Source: Oasisia sp. SBJ-2009
Taxonomy: Eukaryota > Annelida > Polychaeta > Sabellida > Siboglinidae
Length of the DNA: 64,000 bases
Reading direction: 5' to 3'
NCBI GenBank assembly: GCA_964017155.1
Contig: OZ024856.1
Span: forward strand, 37,701,822-37,765,821
The position numbers were made by a program, and so were the translations under genes. Numbering within the stretch: position 1 is the stretch's first letter; each line of letters starts with the position of its first letter. Under the pieces are notes generated by a model. That model did not search any database, was not told the origin of the DNA, and was given only the letters and a program-made list of their open reading frames with translations. Positions 23,701-33,952 of the stretch are shown one piece after another.

Positions 23701-26700
23701 GACACTGTGCAACCATAACGCTGATGGTGGTATTTTGAGTGTTAACATTTAGAGTGATGCTATTTTGCACATATTTGACATGCTATGAATGTACCAACTA
23801 TTTGATATCTGTATTCTGTACAAATAAACGAGTGCATATATGCATTGTTTTACTCATGTATAAATGAGGCATACATCTGTACATAGAGCTGTTTCCTGCC
23901 TTGTAGACTGGCTATTGATGGAAATACAGAGATGGTGTTCCTGTTGAGTGGCAGTGACCGCAAGGTGCACCTGTACAGAGAAGTGAGTGTGTGAGTGAGT
24001 GAGTGTGTGAGTGAGTGAGTGAGTGAGTGAGTGAGTGAGTGAGTGAGTGAGTGAGTGAGTGAGTGAGTGAGTGAGTGAGTGAGTGAGTGAGTGAGTGAGT
24101 GAGTGAGTGAGTGAGTGAGTGAGTGAGTGAGTGAGTGAGTGAGTTGGTGACAGTCCAGTTACTGTGGTCACTCTAGTTTGGGGGCACCACAGCACCAGTA
24201 CTCTTATAAATTGCATTTTTCCCTGGCTGTTTGATTTGTTAGCAATAGGAATATTTAATAGGAATAATTAATAATTCATGTGTTCTGTGCACAACGTCAC
24301 ATACAAATGCATGCAAGAAAATGCACACACATGCAGGCACGCATGCACACACAGATGTGCCAACACACAAAGACATAAATAGCTGGGTGGTCTATGAATC
24401 TAGCAGAGTTTTGTGCATTCAGATCGTGGGGCATTCTGACTATAATACACAATATCTGGAGCAGGTATTTTTTAAATGTATTTCTGGGACAATAATGACC
24501 CAAAATGACACATTCAACAGACACACAGACATATGGACACACACACAGTTTTTGCAAACACATTCACACAAGAATTGAGAGTGTGATCTGTTTACATTTG
24601 AGGACCGTCTGATGCACACTTTCAACGAGGAGTCTGCAGAAAGTGATGAATTCTTTCCAGAGTTCGCCAACCTCCAGAGCAAGTCAGTCTAGTGCTTCTG
24701 TGTAATTGTTTTGTTAACTTCTATATATTCATACATTTAGTGGAGTTATAATAAATCATTTAACAATTTATCATCACATATACCTCTGGGGTGAAACTCT
24801 GTTGCCTCCAACAAATTGTGCAGTTGATAATTTTGTCAATGTTTTCATTGTCTGTGGTGTTCTAATCAAGGTTGACATGCGGAACAACATAATGGAGCCA
24901 GCTTTCATATTATGGTGTAATAATAAACAAATTATCATTACTTTGCTGAGGCATATGTTTTTAACATTAATTATTATTTCTGGCAATTGTTATTGGCATT
25001 GTATTACTCTATGCGATCGAATAATGATGCATTTATGCAATATAACAATTAACTTTTTTTTATGTAGACAGTTATGAAACCCTAACATGGAACCTATGAT
25101 ATGATGATAACTACCCTGGTATGTGTTAGTCTTAGTAGAAGTTTCCAACACCATAATATCATTTATTGTTCAACCTAAGTTTTTATAACTTCTACATATT
25201 TAAATGTATGCTTTATAATAATAAAATCTTTATTTTGCACATTTAAATGGCAGTGGTACAATATTTTAAAATACAGTAATATCCGTAATACTACTGTTGA
25301 CATCATCTTTGTATAAAATCTGACATCTTATAAGTCCATTTCTAATGTCTATCATTTCTGATAAAACATTCACATTGTGTGTGTTAATCTTCTGTATTAC
25401 ATATTGCACAATATTGGGAAAATAAACACATCTATTTATGCCAGGCAATAGTAGTAGTACAGTGTACAGTGTACTGACATAATGTTCCCTTGTCATATTC
25501 CAGTGTCACCTGGATGCACATTCAACTGTGTGACAACTCGGAAAGACGTGTCACAGCTCTTGGTTGTCTCAATGGTTACGTCCAAGTGTCAGTCGTGAAC
25601 ACTAACACAAAAGGTAACACTTTAGTGTTGTTATGCTTTAGTTGCTCTATCATAAATATCTAAGAGCCACTTGCTATGTATTTTCAAATTACATATCAAC
25701 TTGTACTTTACCTACAGAAAGTTGTCTGCATTAAGTGCGACGTAAGATTTTATTTGGAGCTGAATTAATTATGCTACACTTGATAGATGGCATCAGAGAA
25801 TTATTCATATCTCTGCCAAATTCTGAATCTACAACAATTAACCTATTTTAAACACAATAACTACTACAATATGTTGTTACTTTGTCATTATTGAATATGC
25901 TTATATGATTAATATTATATATTCGGATACAAAATGTGTAATTAATTCCATTTATTCTGAAATTACTAATATTATTACCTTTTAAGGGACTCCCACTTGA
26001 TTTTTTATTTATTTATATGGTGTCCAAATAAATAGGTTTGTTATAAGTATATAGCTGCTATTAAAACCAAGTCACTGATGTATCTGCATATTTGATGCAA
26101 GTATTTGACACAGGACCAACCAAACGGTAACCAAGGTGAAACATGCAGTGTTTACGAAGCAATTTTTTCAGATTGCCATTTGCATCACAGTCCATGATGT
26201 AAATTAGCCTGTGCCTTCGCATGTGATTGCATTAAGAGCTAAACAAATTTAGTTACAAACAAAGTTAGGCCAATTGTCATATATTGTTTTGTAGACATCA
26301 CTGCGAGTTGGCATATATTGTTTTGTAGACATCACTGCGAGTTGGCATATATTGTTTTGTAGACATCACTGCGAGTTGGCATATATTGTTTTGTAGACAT
26401 CACTGCGAGTTGGCATATATTGTTTTGTAGACATCACTGCGAGTTGGCATATATTGTTTTGTAGACATCACTGCGAGTTGGCATATATTGTTTTGTAGAC
26501 ATCACTGCGAGTTGGCATATTCAACATGACAGTCCAATCACATCAGTCCTACTGTTCACCCTCAACACAGAAGTCAAGTGTCCGTCATTTGTGTCACATG
26601 GTGAGTGTTTGTGAGGTGACAAGTCATGTGACCCACCACAGCGAATCATGTGTTAAGTTGCACAGGCCTATTCTGCACGTGAGCTAAAAATAGCTGCTGT

Positions 26701-29298
26701 TCTGTTCCATGGTTATTTATTCTGGCAATAAGTGCCATACTGGATCTGTGAAGTTTAAAAAATTAAACTTTTAATTTAAAATGCATACTTTTTAATTGTA
26801 TGTTTATTTGACCAGAACGTTAATCAAATTTTTACTTAACTAGAACATTAATACAAATTTGATTTGACCAGAACACTAATCAAATCTCACTCTATCTACC
26901 ATTGTAATTGCCCTGTCTACTGTAGTTTTCCCAGCCGCTTGTCACACAGTATGACACATATTGTTGCCTTCAGTTATTGACACAGTGGAGGATGGCTTCG
27001 ACATGGATGCACCAGACTTTCACCTCGCAGTGGTCAGTGCACTTGAGCCACTTGTGGTCTACAGGTCAGTCTTGTCAGCACGTCACGCTAACATAGGCAA
27101 ATTCTATAAAAAAAACTTACTTCCTCAAACCAGTACATAGTGTAAGACTTAAGATTTTTAGTGATCCTGATGTCTTCCAAAATCATAGCCTATAACAACC
27201 AAATTGGACAGCACGTGTCGCAACTCGCAAGTAGTTTTAGTAGAATGTAGATAATATTATGGCATTTAGCAATACATATTTTAGTAATTAATGTTTCTAT
27301 GACACAATGGCCGGTAATTCAATTTTTTTTATTATTTACTTTATTAATCAATATTTTTGTAAAGTACATTGGATAGTTATAACCATATTTACACAATACA
27401 AGTTTATATTTTATTTGAAATATATTTATTATTTTGCTTCACATTCCAGGAGCGTTTTAGAGAAGGGGTTTGGCGATAGTCTTCTCCTGCCCGACAGTGA
27501 CAAGTTTGACTGTGGGATGTGTGTGCATGCATTAGATGTTGACTTTGACGGTGAGAATGAGCTGCTCCTTGGAACGTATGGACAGGTGAGAGCTCGTGTT
27601 GTCCAGCAACCTGTACTTTGTGTTGGGTTCATTATTACTCAGAATTCTCCACCCAGGAAGTGGATAGATGCAACACTGATCACAACTTGTTAACAACGTT
27701 GTGGTTACTGTCCACAGGGCTGACATGATACAGTGTTTTTGGCGACTCAATGTTTATCATAATTATGAGATGAGACTAAGGTATGCATTTCTGCCAACAT
27801 GTTTTTTTTATATAAAATCAAGTTTTGTATCTTTGTATCAAGTTTAGTACTATTATGACTATATTGATCAGTGTTAAGAAACTCCTGCATTAGCCCACAT
27901 TTGGGCTGTTTGGAGGAAACCAGCTTTTAAATAAAATCTTTATAACACTGTAATGCAATCTATGTTAGAATTACCAGATTTATGGCACAGAATTTTTTTG
28001 TCTGATTATTATTATTATTGGACACGACAGACAGTTACTACTTGGTCACATTTCATCCACTCTCACTGCTGCAGTTGTTCTTCACCTCACACTTGCCTCA
28101 CTTTGACAGGAGCTCATCGTGTACAAGTTCAATGCCCGAGAGTTATCAGTGAAGGAGCCAGACACGGAGAGAGAGGAGTTGAATGTGACAGAGAGCTCTC
28201 AGTCAAGCTCCAGACACAGCAACAGTGGCCTGACCGACGGAGACTTCCACCTGCTGTGGCAGCGCAACTTTGCCGACCCCCTACTGGCGGTGGATGGAGT
28301 CGACATGACGGGGGACGGACTGCAGGAGATCGTCGTGTTATCACTGAGAGGACTACATGTACTACAGGTGAGACGTGATCTGATCGTACAGGTGAGACGT
28401 GATCTGATCGTACAGGTGAGACGTGATCTGATCGTACAGGTGAGACGTGATCTGATCGTACAGGTGAGACGTGATCTCATCCTACAGGTGAGACGTGATC
28501 TCATCCTAGTAGCTATGTGTATTTACTGTTATCTCCCTAACCTTACCAAATTTATTATTTTGCGATATGCTGTTTTCAGACAACTCAACAAATTATTTTT
28601 CATTGTTCTCGTGTAATTAGACCAATTATCGGTGATCTTTTTTCACTGATCACCTTATAAAGAAAGCCCTGTTAAAGGGCGGGTGCCAGCTCCTCTGCCC
28701 AGAATTGGCCGAGCAGTAATTTGTAACAAAAAGTCTGCTGTCTAGAACGTGGGAAAGTTAAACATCAAACTATTGTGGTTAACAGTGCTTGCCACTGTAG
28801 TATTACCAATAATTTTTTTGAAACGTAATGCTTTGTTTACCATTTGCATGTGTTGCAGGCGGAATCTTATAAACTGCGAACATTATTCCAACCTTAATAA
28901 AGTAACTAAACACAAATTGGCAGGCAGTAAACATTCAACACTGCATGTTGTAGTCATACAAACATAATAATAACAGACAAAAATAAGTTTAAATTGAAAA
29001 AAAAATGAAAGGAAGCTTGCCGCCTTGCTTTAATATTATCCAGTGTCAAATGAAACTGTTATAATTCAGCCATGTTCATGAATATTTGAACAGCTTTTCT
29101 GTGAGTTATTTTAGTTTTAAGCAATCCTTTCAGAATTAAATGACACAGACACATCTGACTTTGATCCCATTGCAGCACGACCTCAAGGACGTTGCCCAGC
29201 AGTGTGTGGATCGCATGAAGCAGCTGATACTTCAGGAACAACAAAGTCAGCAGGAGGACATCTTTAAACAGTTACTCTCAGAGAACCTGTCGTCATGA
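20780..29298 (+). CDS. KPTN: Kaptin, KICSTOR complex subunit
   Basis: Twelve exons: 20780-20981, 21465-21535, 21946-22030, 22368-22422, 23907-23982, 24603-24682, 25504-25613, 26499-26600, 26974-27064, 27450-27585, 28110-28367 and 29176-29298. They total 1,389 bp and 462 residues (human about 436), and every phase agrees. Landmarks in order are [112 protein letters not shown] and [17 protein letters not shown]. The DVDFDGENE and DMTGDG segments resemble FG-GAP/beta-propeller calcium loops. In mammals kaptin acts with ITFG2, SZT2 and KICS2 to tether GATOR1 to lysosomes and restrain mTORC1. Exon 6 uses donor AA|GTCAGT. Introns 4, 5, 7 and 11 have tandem repeats lying across a splice site. Confidence 0.97.
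22411..23452 (+). repeat. 21-bp minisatellite that copies the KPTN exon 4 donor
   Basis: About 49 tandem 21-bp units, each TATCACACAGAGTAAGTG plus three variable bases. The unit is the last 11 bp of exon 4 and the start of intron 4, so almost every copy repeats CAGA|GTAAGTG. Variation is mostly in the exon-derived half (TATCACA, TATTACA, TATCTCA, TAATACA), while GTAAGT is nearly invariant; the last few units are degenerate. Because 21 is divisible by three, any donor keeps phase. In the exon 4 frame, however, the first junction reads GAG TAA, so downstream donors would add a stop. Long open frames in other phases are artefacts. Confidence 0.97.
23983..24144 (+). repeat. (GTGA)n microsatellite starting at the KPTN exon 5 donor
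   Basis: The array begins with the first base of intron 5 and runs about 160 bp. GTGAGT, a near-consensus donor hexamer, recurs every 4 bp, so roughly 35 to 40 overlapping donor-like sites follow the true site at 23982/23983. Confidence 0.97.
26281..26520 (+). repeat. 34-bp minisatellite that copies the KPTN exon 8 acceptor
   Basis: Seven apparently identical 34-bp units, each containing the branch-proximal tract and acceptor ATTGTTTTGTAG followed by the first 20 bases of exon 8 (ACATCACTGCGAGTTGGCAT). The last copy leads into exon 8, whose coding match begins at 26499. Using the first acceptor would add 204 nt, a multiple of three, but includes TAG stops. Lack of divergence between copies suggests recent expansion or homogenisation. 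Confidence 0.97.
28368..28508 (+). repeat. 24-bp in-frame minisatellite at the KPTN exon 11 donor
   Basis: Six units of GTGAGACGTGATCTGATCGT plus ACAG (last two units CATCCTA variants). Each unit regenerates ACAG|GTGAGA, the true donor at 28367/28368. The unit is eight codons and open in the exon 11 frame, translating as VRRDLIVQ per repeat. Use of downstream donors would insert one to five octapeptides without a frameshift or stop. Confidence 0.97.
28735..28985. repeat. Dispersed repeat copy A (KPTN intron 11)
   Basis: This stretch resembles 37,010-37,245 in ALKBH1 intron 5 over about 240 bp. Shared blocks include GTGGGAAA-TTAAACATCA, GCTTACCATTTG-like sequence, ACAAATTGGCAGGCAGTAAA and TGTTGTAGTCATA. 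The copies differ at many sites, so it is an old dispersed family of unknown type with no coding capacity. GGGTGCCAGC just upstream (about 28680) may mark its end. Confidence 0.7.
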
Positions 29299-30331
29299 TG
29301 ACTGCTTCATGGTTTCCTGGTTGGATCACATGTGGACCCAGGATGTACCTGATTAAGTTGATGACTATGGTGTAGTTTGTTGAACTGTTCAATGTTTAAC
29401 TTTAACAAACTATGACTATGTGTTCATATATCATTATTTTTGTATGTAAATATGTTTTGTAAAATCTTGTAAATTAAATATCTTCCAGAGCAGGATGAAT
29501 TTACCAATTAAATAATATTTTGTACCAATGGGTAAGATTATTTTGTCTGGACCAAATGTATATATCTTAAACACTAACACAGATATAGTTCAAATCATCA
29601 TGTTACATATAGTTCAAATAATCATGTGGAAATAGAATTGTATTTCAAGGATGTATCAAGCATTTATATTATATATTGATGTCAATTATGTAATGCCTTT
29701 TTATTATTCCATGAAAATTAATTGAGTAGATTGATGCACTAATTTTCAATTTTTTATGTGTGTGTGTGACATATAACTAGCAATAACAATAGCGTCCAAT
29801 GTATAATATGTATTTATTTTATATAGTAGGTGACATAAAAAATTCTCACTTTATTGGACAACTCTATTATACATGACTTGATAAATGGATATTATGACAA
29901 CCATCAGGACTTTCTCATGTCACTGTGTGAAACACTTGTAACCAAGTGCAATGTTCTGGCCTTCACAGTGTTCACAAGTTATACAGTCATGTTAGTTAAT
30001 ACACGACAACATGCTAATAGCTTGAAGTGAAATCATAAACCCGTGTAAGCTTCATAATGTCATATTCATTTTACAAAATTGAGGGAGTGTTCCTGTTAAT
30101 TTTTTTTATTAAAAAAAAACATGATATTCAATTTGTACACATTGCTATTCTATACAACAGATATACTCCCAGCAATGAGTAGACTTGCAATAATCTGGTG
30201 CAATGACGAATAAAGTTCAAGTAGATGCACACAGCATGGTGCTATACACTTCACCACAGCAGTGACTGACTGTTCACATTCTCCCAGCATTCACATGGCA
30301 CTTGTCACTAGGCTACACACAGTGTGTATCT
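29299..30331. other. Convergent KPTN/SLIRP intergenic region
   Basis: Contains both 3' UTRs. ATTAAA at 29473-29478 is a candidate KPTN signal. On the minus strand AATAAA (plus coordinates 30105-30110) lies about 220 bp beyond the SLIRP stop. A further plus-strand AATAAA is at 30209-30214. No other element recognised. Confidence 0.5.
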
Positions 30332-33300
30332 TCACTCGTCAGTGTCTATTCTAGCGTTCCGTTGCTTCGGGGAGACAGCCTGCAGATTGAGCTGAAACAA
30401 AATGTAGAATCCATTAAGACCAGGTTTAGTAGTCTCTACCCAGTCGCTCTGCTGACCTGTAGAAGAAAATGGGACGAATCAAACCACTATATGCATTTTT
30501 CAAGGAACCAGAACAGAATTAATGGAATTTCCTAAACTGTAGTTTTCTTTGTTGTGTAGAGTTGTATGTATACAACTCTTGCCAACAACGAAAACTGTAT
30601 TTTAGGCAATATATTTTAGACAATTCCACATGAAAACATTATTAAAAAATATGTTATAGTATACTATAACATATTTTTTCTACAGATGTTTTCATATGTA
30701 ATCGGCAAATGTTTGTCAACAAACTCAATAACCTATATATGCTTCGTTGTTCTGTATTTCAACAATCTGTTTTGTTTGACCTGGACAATCTAGTAAAATA
30801 CTTGCAAACAAACACGAGCAGGTAAACAAGTCACTGATGGACAGTAAATCTTGTCCAAAAAGGTCATCTTCAGGACAGCACAAGATTACATTATGGAACA
30901 GGTTTATCTAGAGACATGTCCACCTGTCATTTGGTCAGGCTGTTATCAGTTTGGGCAGAAACCTGAGCTGACTGGGGTGCCCCCTCCTCTGACATGGTCA
31001 TCATAATTTTCCCTGAATAAAACGTCATCATGTCATCACATATATGCAGAACTATCGAACTGCCGGCCACTGTAATATTTACTTAGGCAGTCTATCTAGC
31101 CATGCCAACTAGGTAAATATTAAAATGGCACATTTTATATATCTGAGTTCATTTTGGACATCACAGCTGATTCTGCTCCTATTTGCTGGAGTAAGGAAGT
31201 GGCAACACACTGATGATGTCACGTGTGACTTGATTGCAACTTGACAGTCCCACCTGCCGGCTGCCGGTACACGTGACTACGGTGACAACATGACATTTTA
31301 TTCTGAAGAAATTACAAGTTCATTTTGAACTGCCTGCAAGTGGTGGGTTGACTATGAATGGTTAGTCCAAGTTAAATGACCATTTGTTATAATTATGCAG
31401 TAGCCAGGTTACCAATATGGACAGATGTCAGAAAGTGGGCAGTGCAAACTAACAATTCTCAAAAGTGACCGTTACGTTCAGGTTATCATTACAGACAAGT
31501 CACAGGTGACTGCTGAGACAGGTGTTTTCTGTACAAAATGTAGCATCAGTTCCATGTGTAACTATAAGCTCATGCTTGAAACCTACCTTAGCACCGTCCA
31601 GTTCATGGTCAGAATGATTTACTGTTGATGACAAGGCATCTCTGTTGGCAAATGACACAAATCCATAGCCTTTGCTGATTCCTGTTTTGTCATCCTAGGA
31701 ACAAGTAATACCTAAAGTGCACATGCAGTATAACAGCAATCAAAATGAAAAAAGGGTCGATAAGAATATTTTCCAAATAAACATACTTTTAAAGATATGT
31801 AGGTTCTTAAGTAATATTTTTGTGAGAACCAATCCTTTGAACTGTTCTTGACATGAACAAACTAGGCAAAAGTCCAATGAGGCCACAAGATGATTTGAAC
31901 CTACCATCTTTCAATTGCTCTAACACTATCACGCTGGGAGCATGTATAATGAACCAGTCCGTTTGGTATGTTGTTGCTGAATTATGTTCCCTAGTTTTTG
32001 ACCAGTTGATGCTGACTGTCTGTCTTTCAGTAAACCAAAACAAGAAAAGAAGAGTAATGCTGACTAAAAATTTGAATATATGAATGATCATTGTAATCTT
32101 ACAGGAAAGGACAGGTCTGTAAAAACTAAAAGTCTGAAACTGTAACATAACAGTTTTGTAAAATGCGTAATGGTATACTCACAAATATAATACTTGCACT
32201 CCGCACAGGTCCAAATTTGGCAAAGTACTGCTTCAATTCAACTGGATGAAACAAACAAATTTCATTCATCAGGCATAGCTGGTAAATATTTACTGCATAC
32301 TCATTACAATTTCTTGATACAAATAAATATTTTACCTAATAAAATTCATACTAAGCCATGCCATGCCTCATTAGAGATTGGATATTTTGTATGATGGAAT
32401 CAACCTGGTTGCTTATTAACTTGAAGTTCACTGGATTGCTTTTCTTTAATGTGGGAATAGTACGACTATACAGAACATTAAAGAGTTGTACTGTTTAAAG
32501 TTAAACCGACCAGTGTATGTTGAAATTATGACCACTAGAGTTATTATATACCTATTTTATTAACTTCTTGTAGGCTAAAGGCACTAATGTTGAATCCAGT
32601 TTCCAGACGCATTTGATACACAAGTTTATTAGTTCCATTGTTTATATCATCCTAGGCATATTTATATTATGACAGACAATGAATATACTTTTAGAAAAAA
32701 ATTGTATTGTACTGTCTTCCAGCTGACTCTTGAAGCTGAAAGAGCAATGTGGTGTGCATCAACATACACTAAACTATCACTCATAGTGGTAATGGACAAC
32801 CACAGTGGCACAGACTGGTGTAAGTGGGATTGCTCTTTGGGCTTCAAAAGTGTGCTAAGATGCAACGTTTTCATTAAATATGCCTGGCTGGGATGATGTC
32901 GTTTAATTATGGAATTAATCACCAGCCACTGAGGTATCACATTTTGGCAAAATATATAGTTATAACGACTAAATAGGGGTGGGACCAGATTAAACAAAAG
33001 GGCCATTTTGGTAATCTTATACTTAACTGGCCTAAATTATTACGGCCTTTTAAACCCATTTTTTTATCGATGTGTATGTGTTCGTAATGTGATTCTACAT
33101 CACTTCCGGTACAAAGAATTAAAATTAAAAAAATGTAATTTGTGTTTTAGAAAATTTAAACAGCTCGTGCTTCCGCGGTTCTGGTGCCTCTGGGAGGTGC
33201 CTACAGCCCGCGCCATATTTGCAGCAGTGACATCGCGTTGTTTACTTCGACTCGGCGTGTTTAAGACTTCTTTGTACCGGAAGTGATGTAGAATCCCATT

Positions 33301-33792
33301 GCGAACACATACACATCGATATAACGTGAAAAAACGGTTTCAAAAGGCCGTAATAATTTAGGCCAGTTAAGTATAAGATTACCGCCATTTTATATCTGAA
33401 TTAATTTTTTTATTTTACAATAAAATTATAAACAGATTTTTTATTTTAAAAAATTATTGTAAAATATTCTTCCAATCAGATCAATGAATATTTTCAATAA
33501 TGTATTGATCCAAACAAGAGCAATTCCTTTTAAAAATCAGATATATTCAACACATCAAAGAAAATTACCTTTGTGGAATACTACTGGTATATAAGTGGAT
33601 TAGTCTAAAAACCTGAAAGCATGTGGATCACGTCAAGCGACAAGGTGACATTTCACTTATTATCGCTCACTGCTGAACTTGAAACTTTACTAGCAAAATG
33701 TACCTATATCATTCTTCATTTAATGCATACTCACATTGAGACACAGTCCATGGAATATTTCCTACAAAGAGCCTTCTTAAGTTGCCAGACAT
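30332..33792 (-). CDS. SLIRP: SRA stem-loop-interacting RNA-binding protein SLIRP
   Basis: Four minus-strand exons: 33735-33792 (ATG at 33792), 32183-32241, 31587-31694 and 30332-30391 (stop). They give 94 residues with consistent phases (human about 109). One RRM fills the protein: RNP2 is LFVGNIPW at residues 8-15, followed by FELKQYFAKFGPVRSASIIF, RNP1 is KGYGFVSF in exon 3, then HELDGAK and a basic tail VSPKQRNARIDTDE. In mammals SLIRP pairs with LRPPRC in mitochondria and stabilises mitochondrial mRNAs. This form begins nearly at the RRM, so I see no clear targeting presequence beyond a few basic residues. ALKBH1 starts 160 bp away on the other strand, which supports the name because I recall the same head-to-head pair in human. 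Intron 1 contains a foldback element. Confidence 0.92.
33003..33391. mobile_element. Foldback MITE in SLIRP intron 1
   Basis: Two arms of about 115 bp are inverted copies: 33009-33120 reads GGTAATCTTATACTTAACTG through CACTTCCGGTACAAAGAA, and 33268-33385 is its near-complement. The centre is a GC-rich segment of about 140 bp (33125-33265). The RNA or single strand would form a long hairpin. No coding potential or clear target-site duplication seen. Confidence 0.85.
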
Positions 33793-33952
33793 AATTACTA
33801 TTATCTGATTATTATCGTCTACAATAATTTCTAAACTGGATGCCTATTTTTCAACGCGTTAATGTCTCCATCTAGCGGACTTTCTGCGTATTACGCTTGG
33901 CGCTTTTAGTTCTTAATTATTCTTCAAGAGGGAGACATGGTAGGAAGCACAC
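33793..33952. promoter_or_regulatory. Bidirectional promoter between SLIRP and ALKBH1
   Basis: Only 160 bp separate the two divergent start codons, so both transcripts probably start within it or just beside it. An ATG at 33937 opens a 24-codon upstream frame that overlaps the ALKBH1 start in another phase and could dampen ALKBH1 translation if included in the mRNA. No TATA box seen. Confidence 0.6.
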
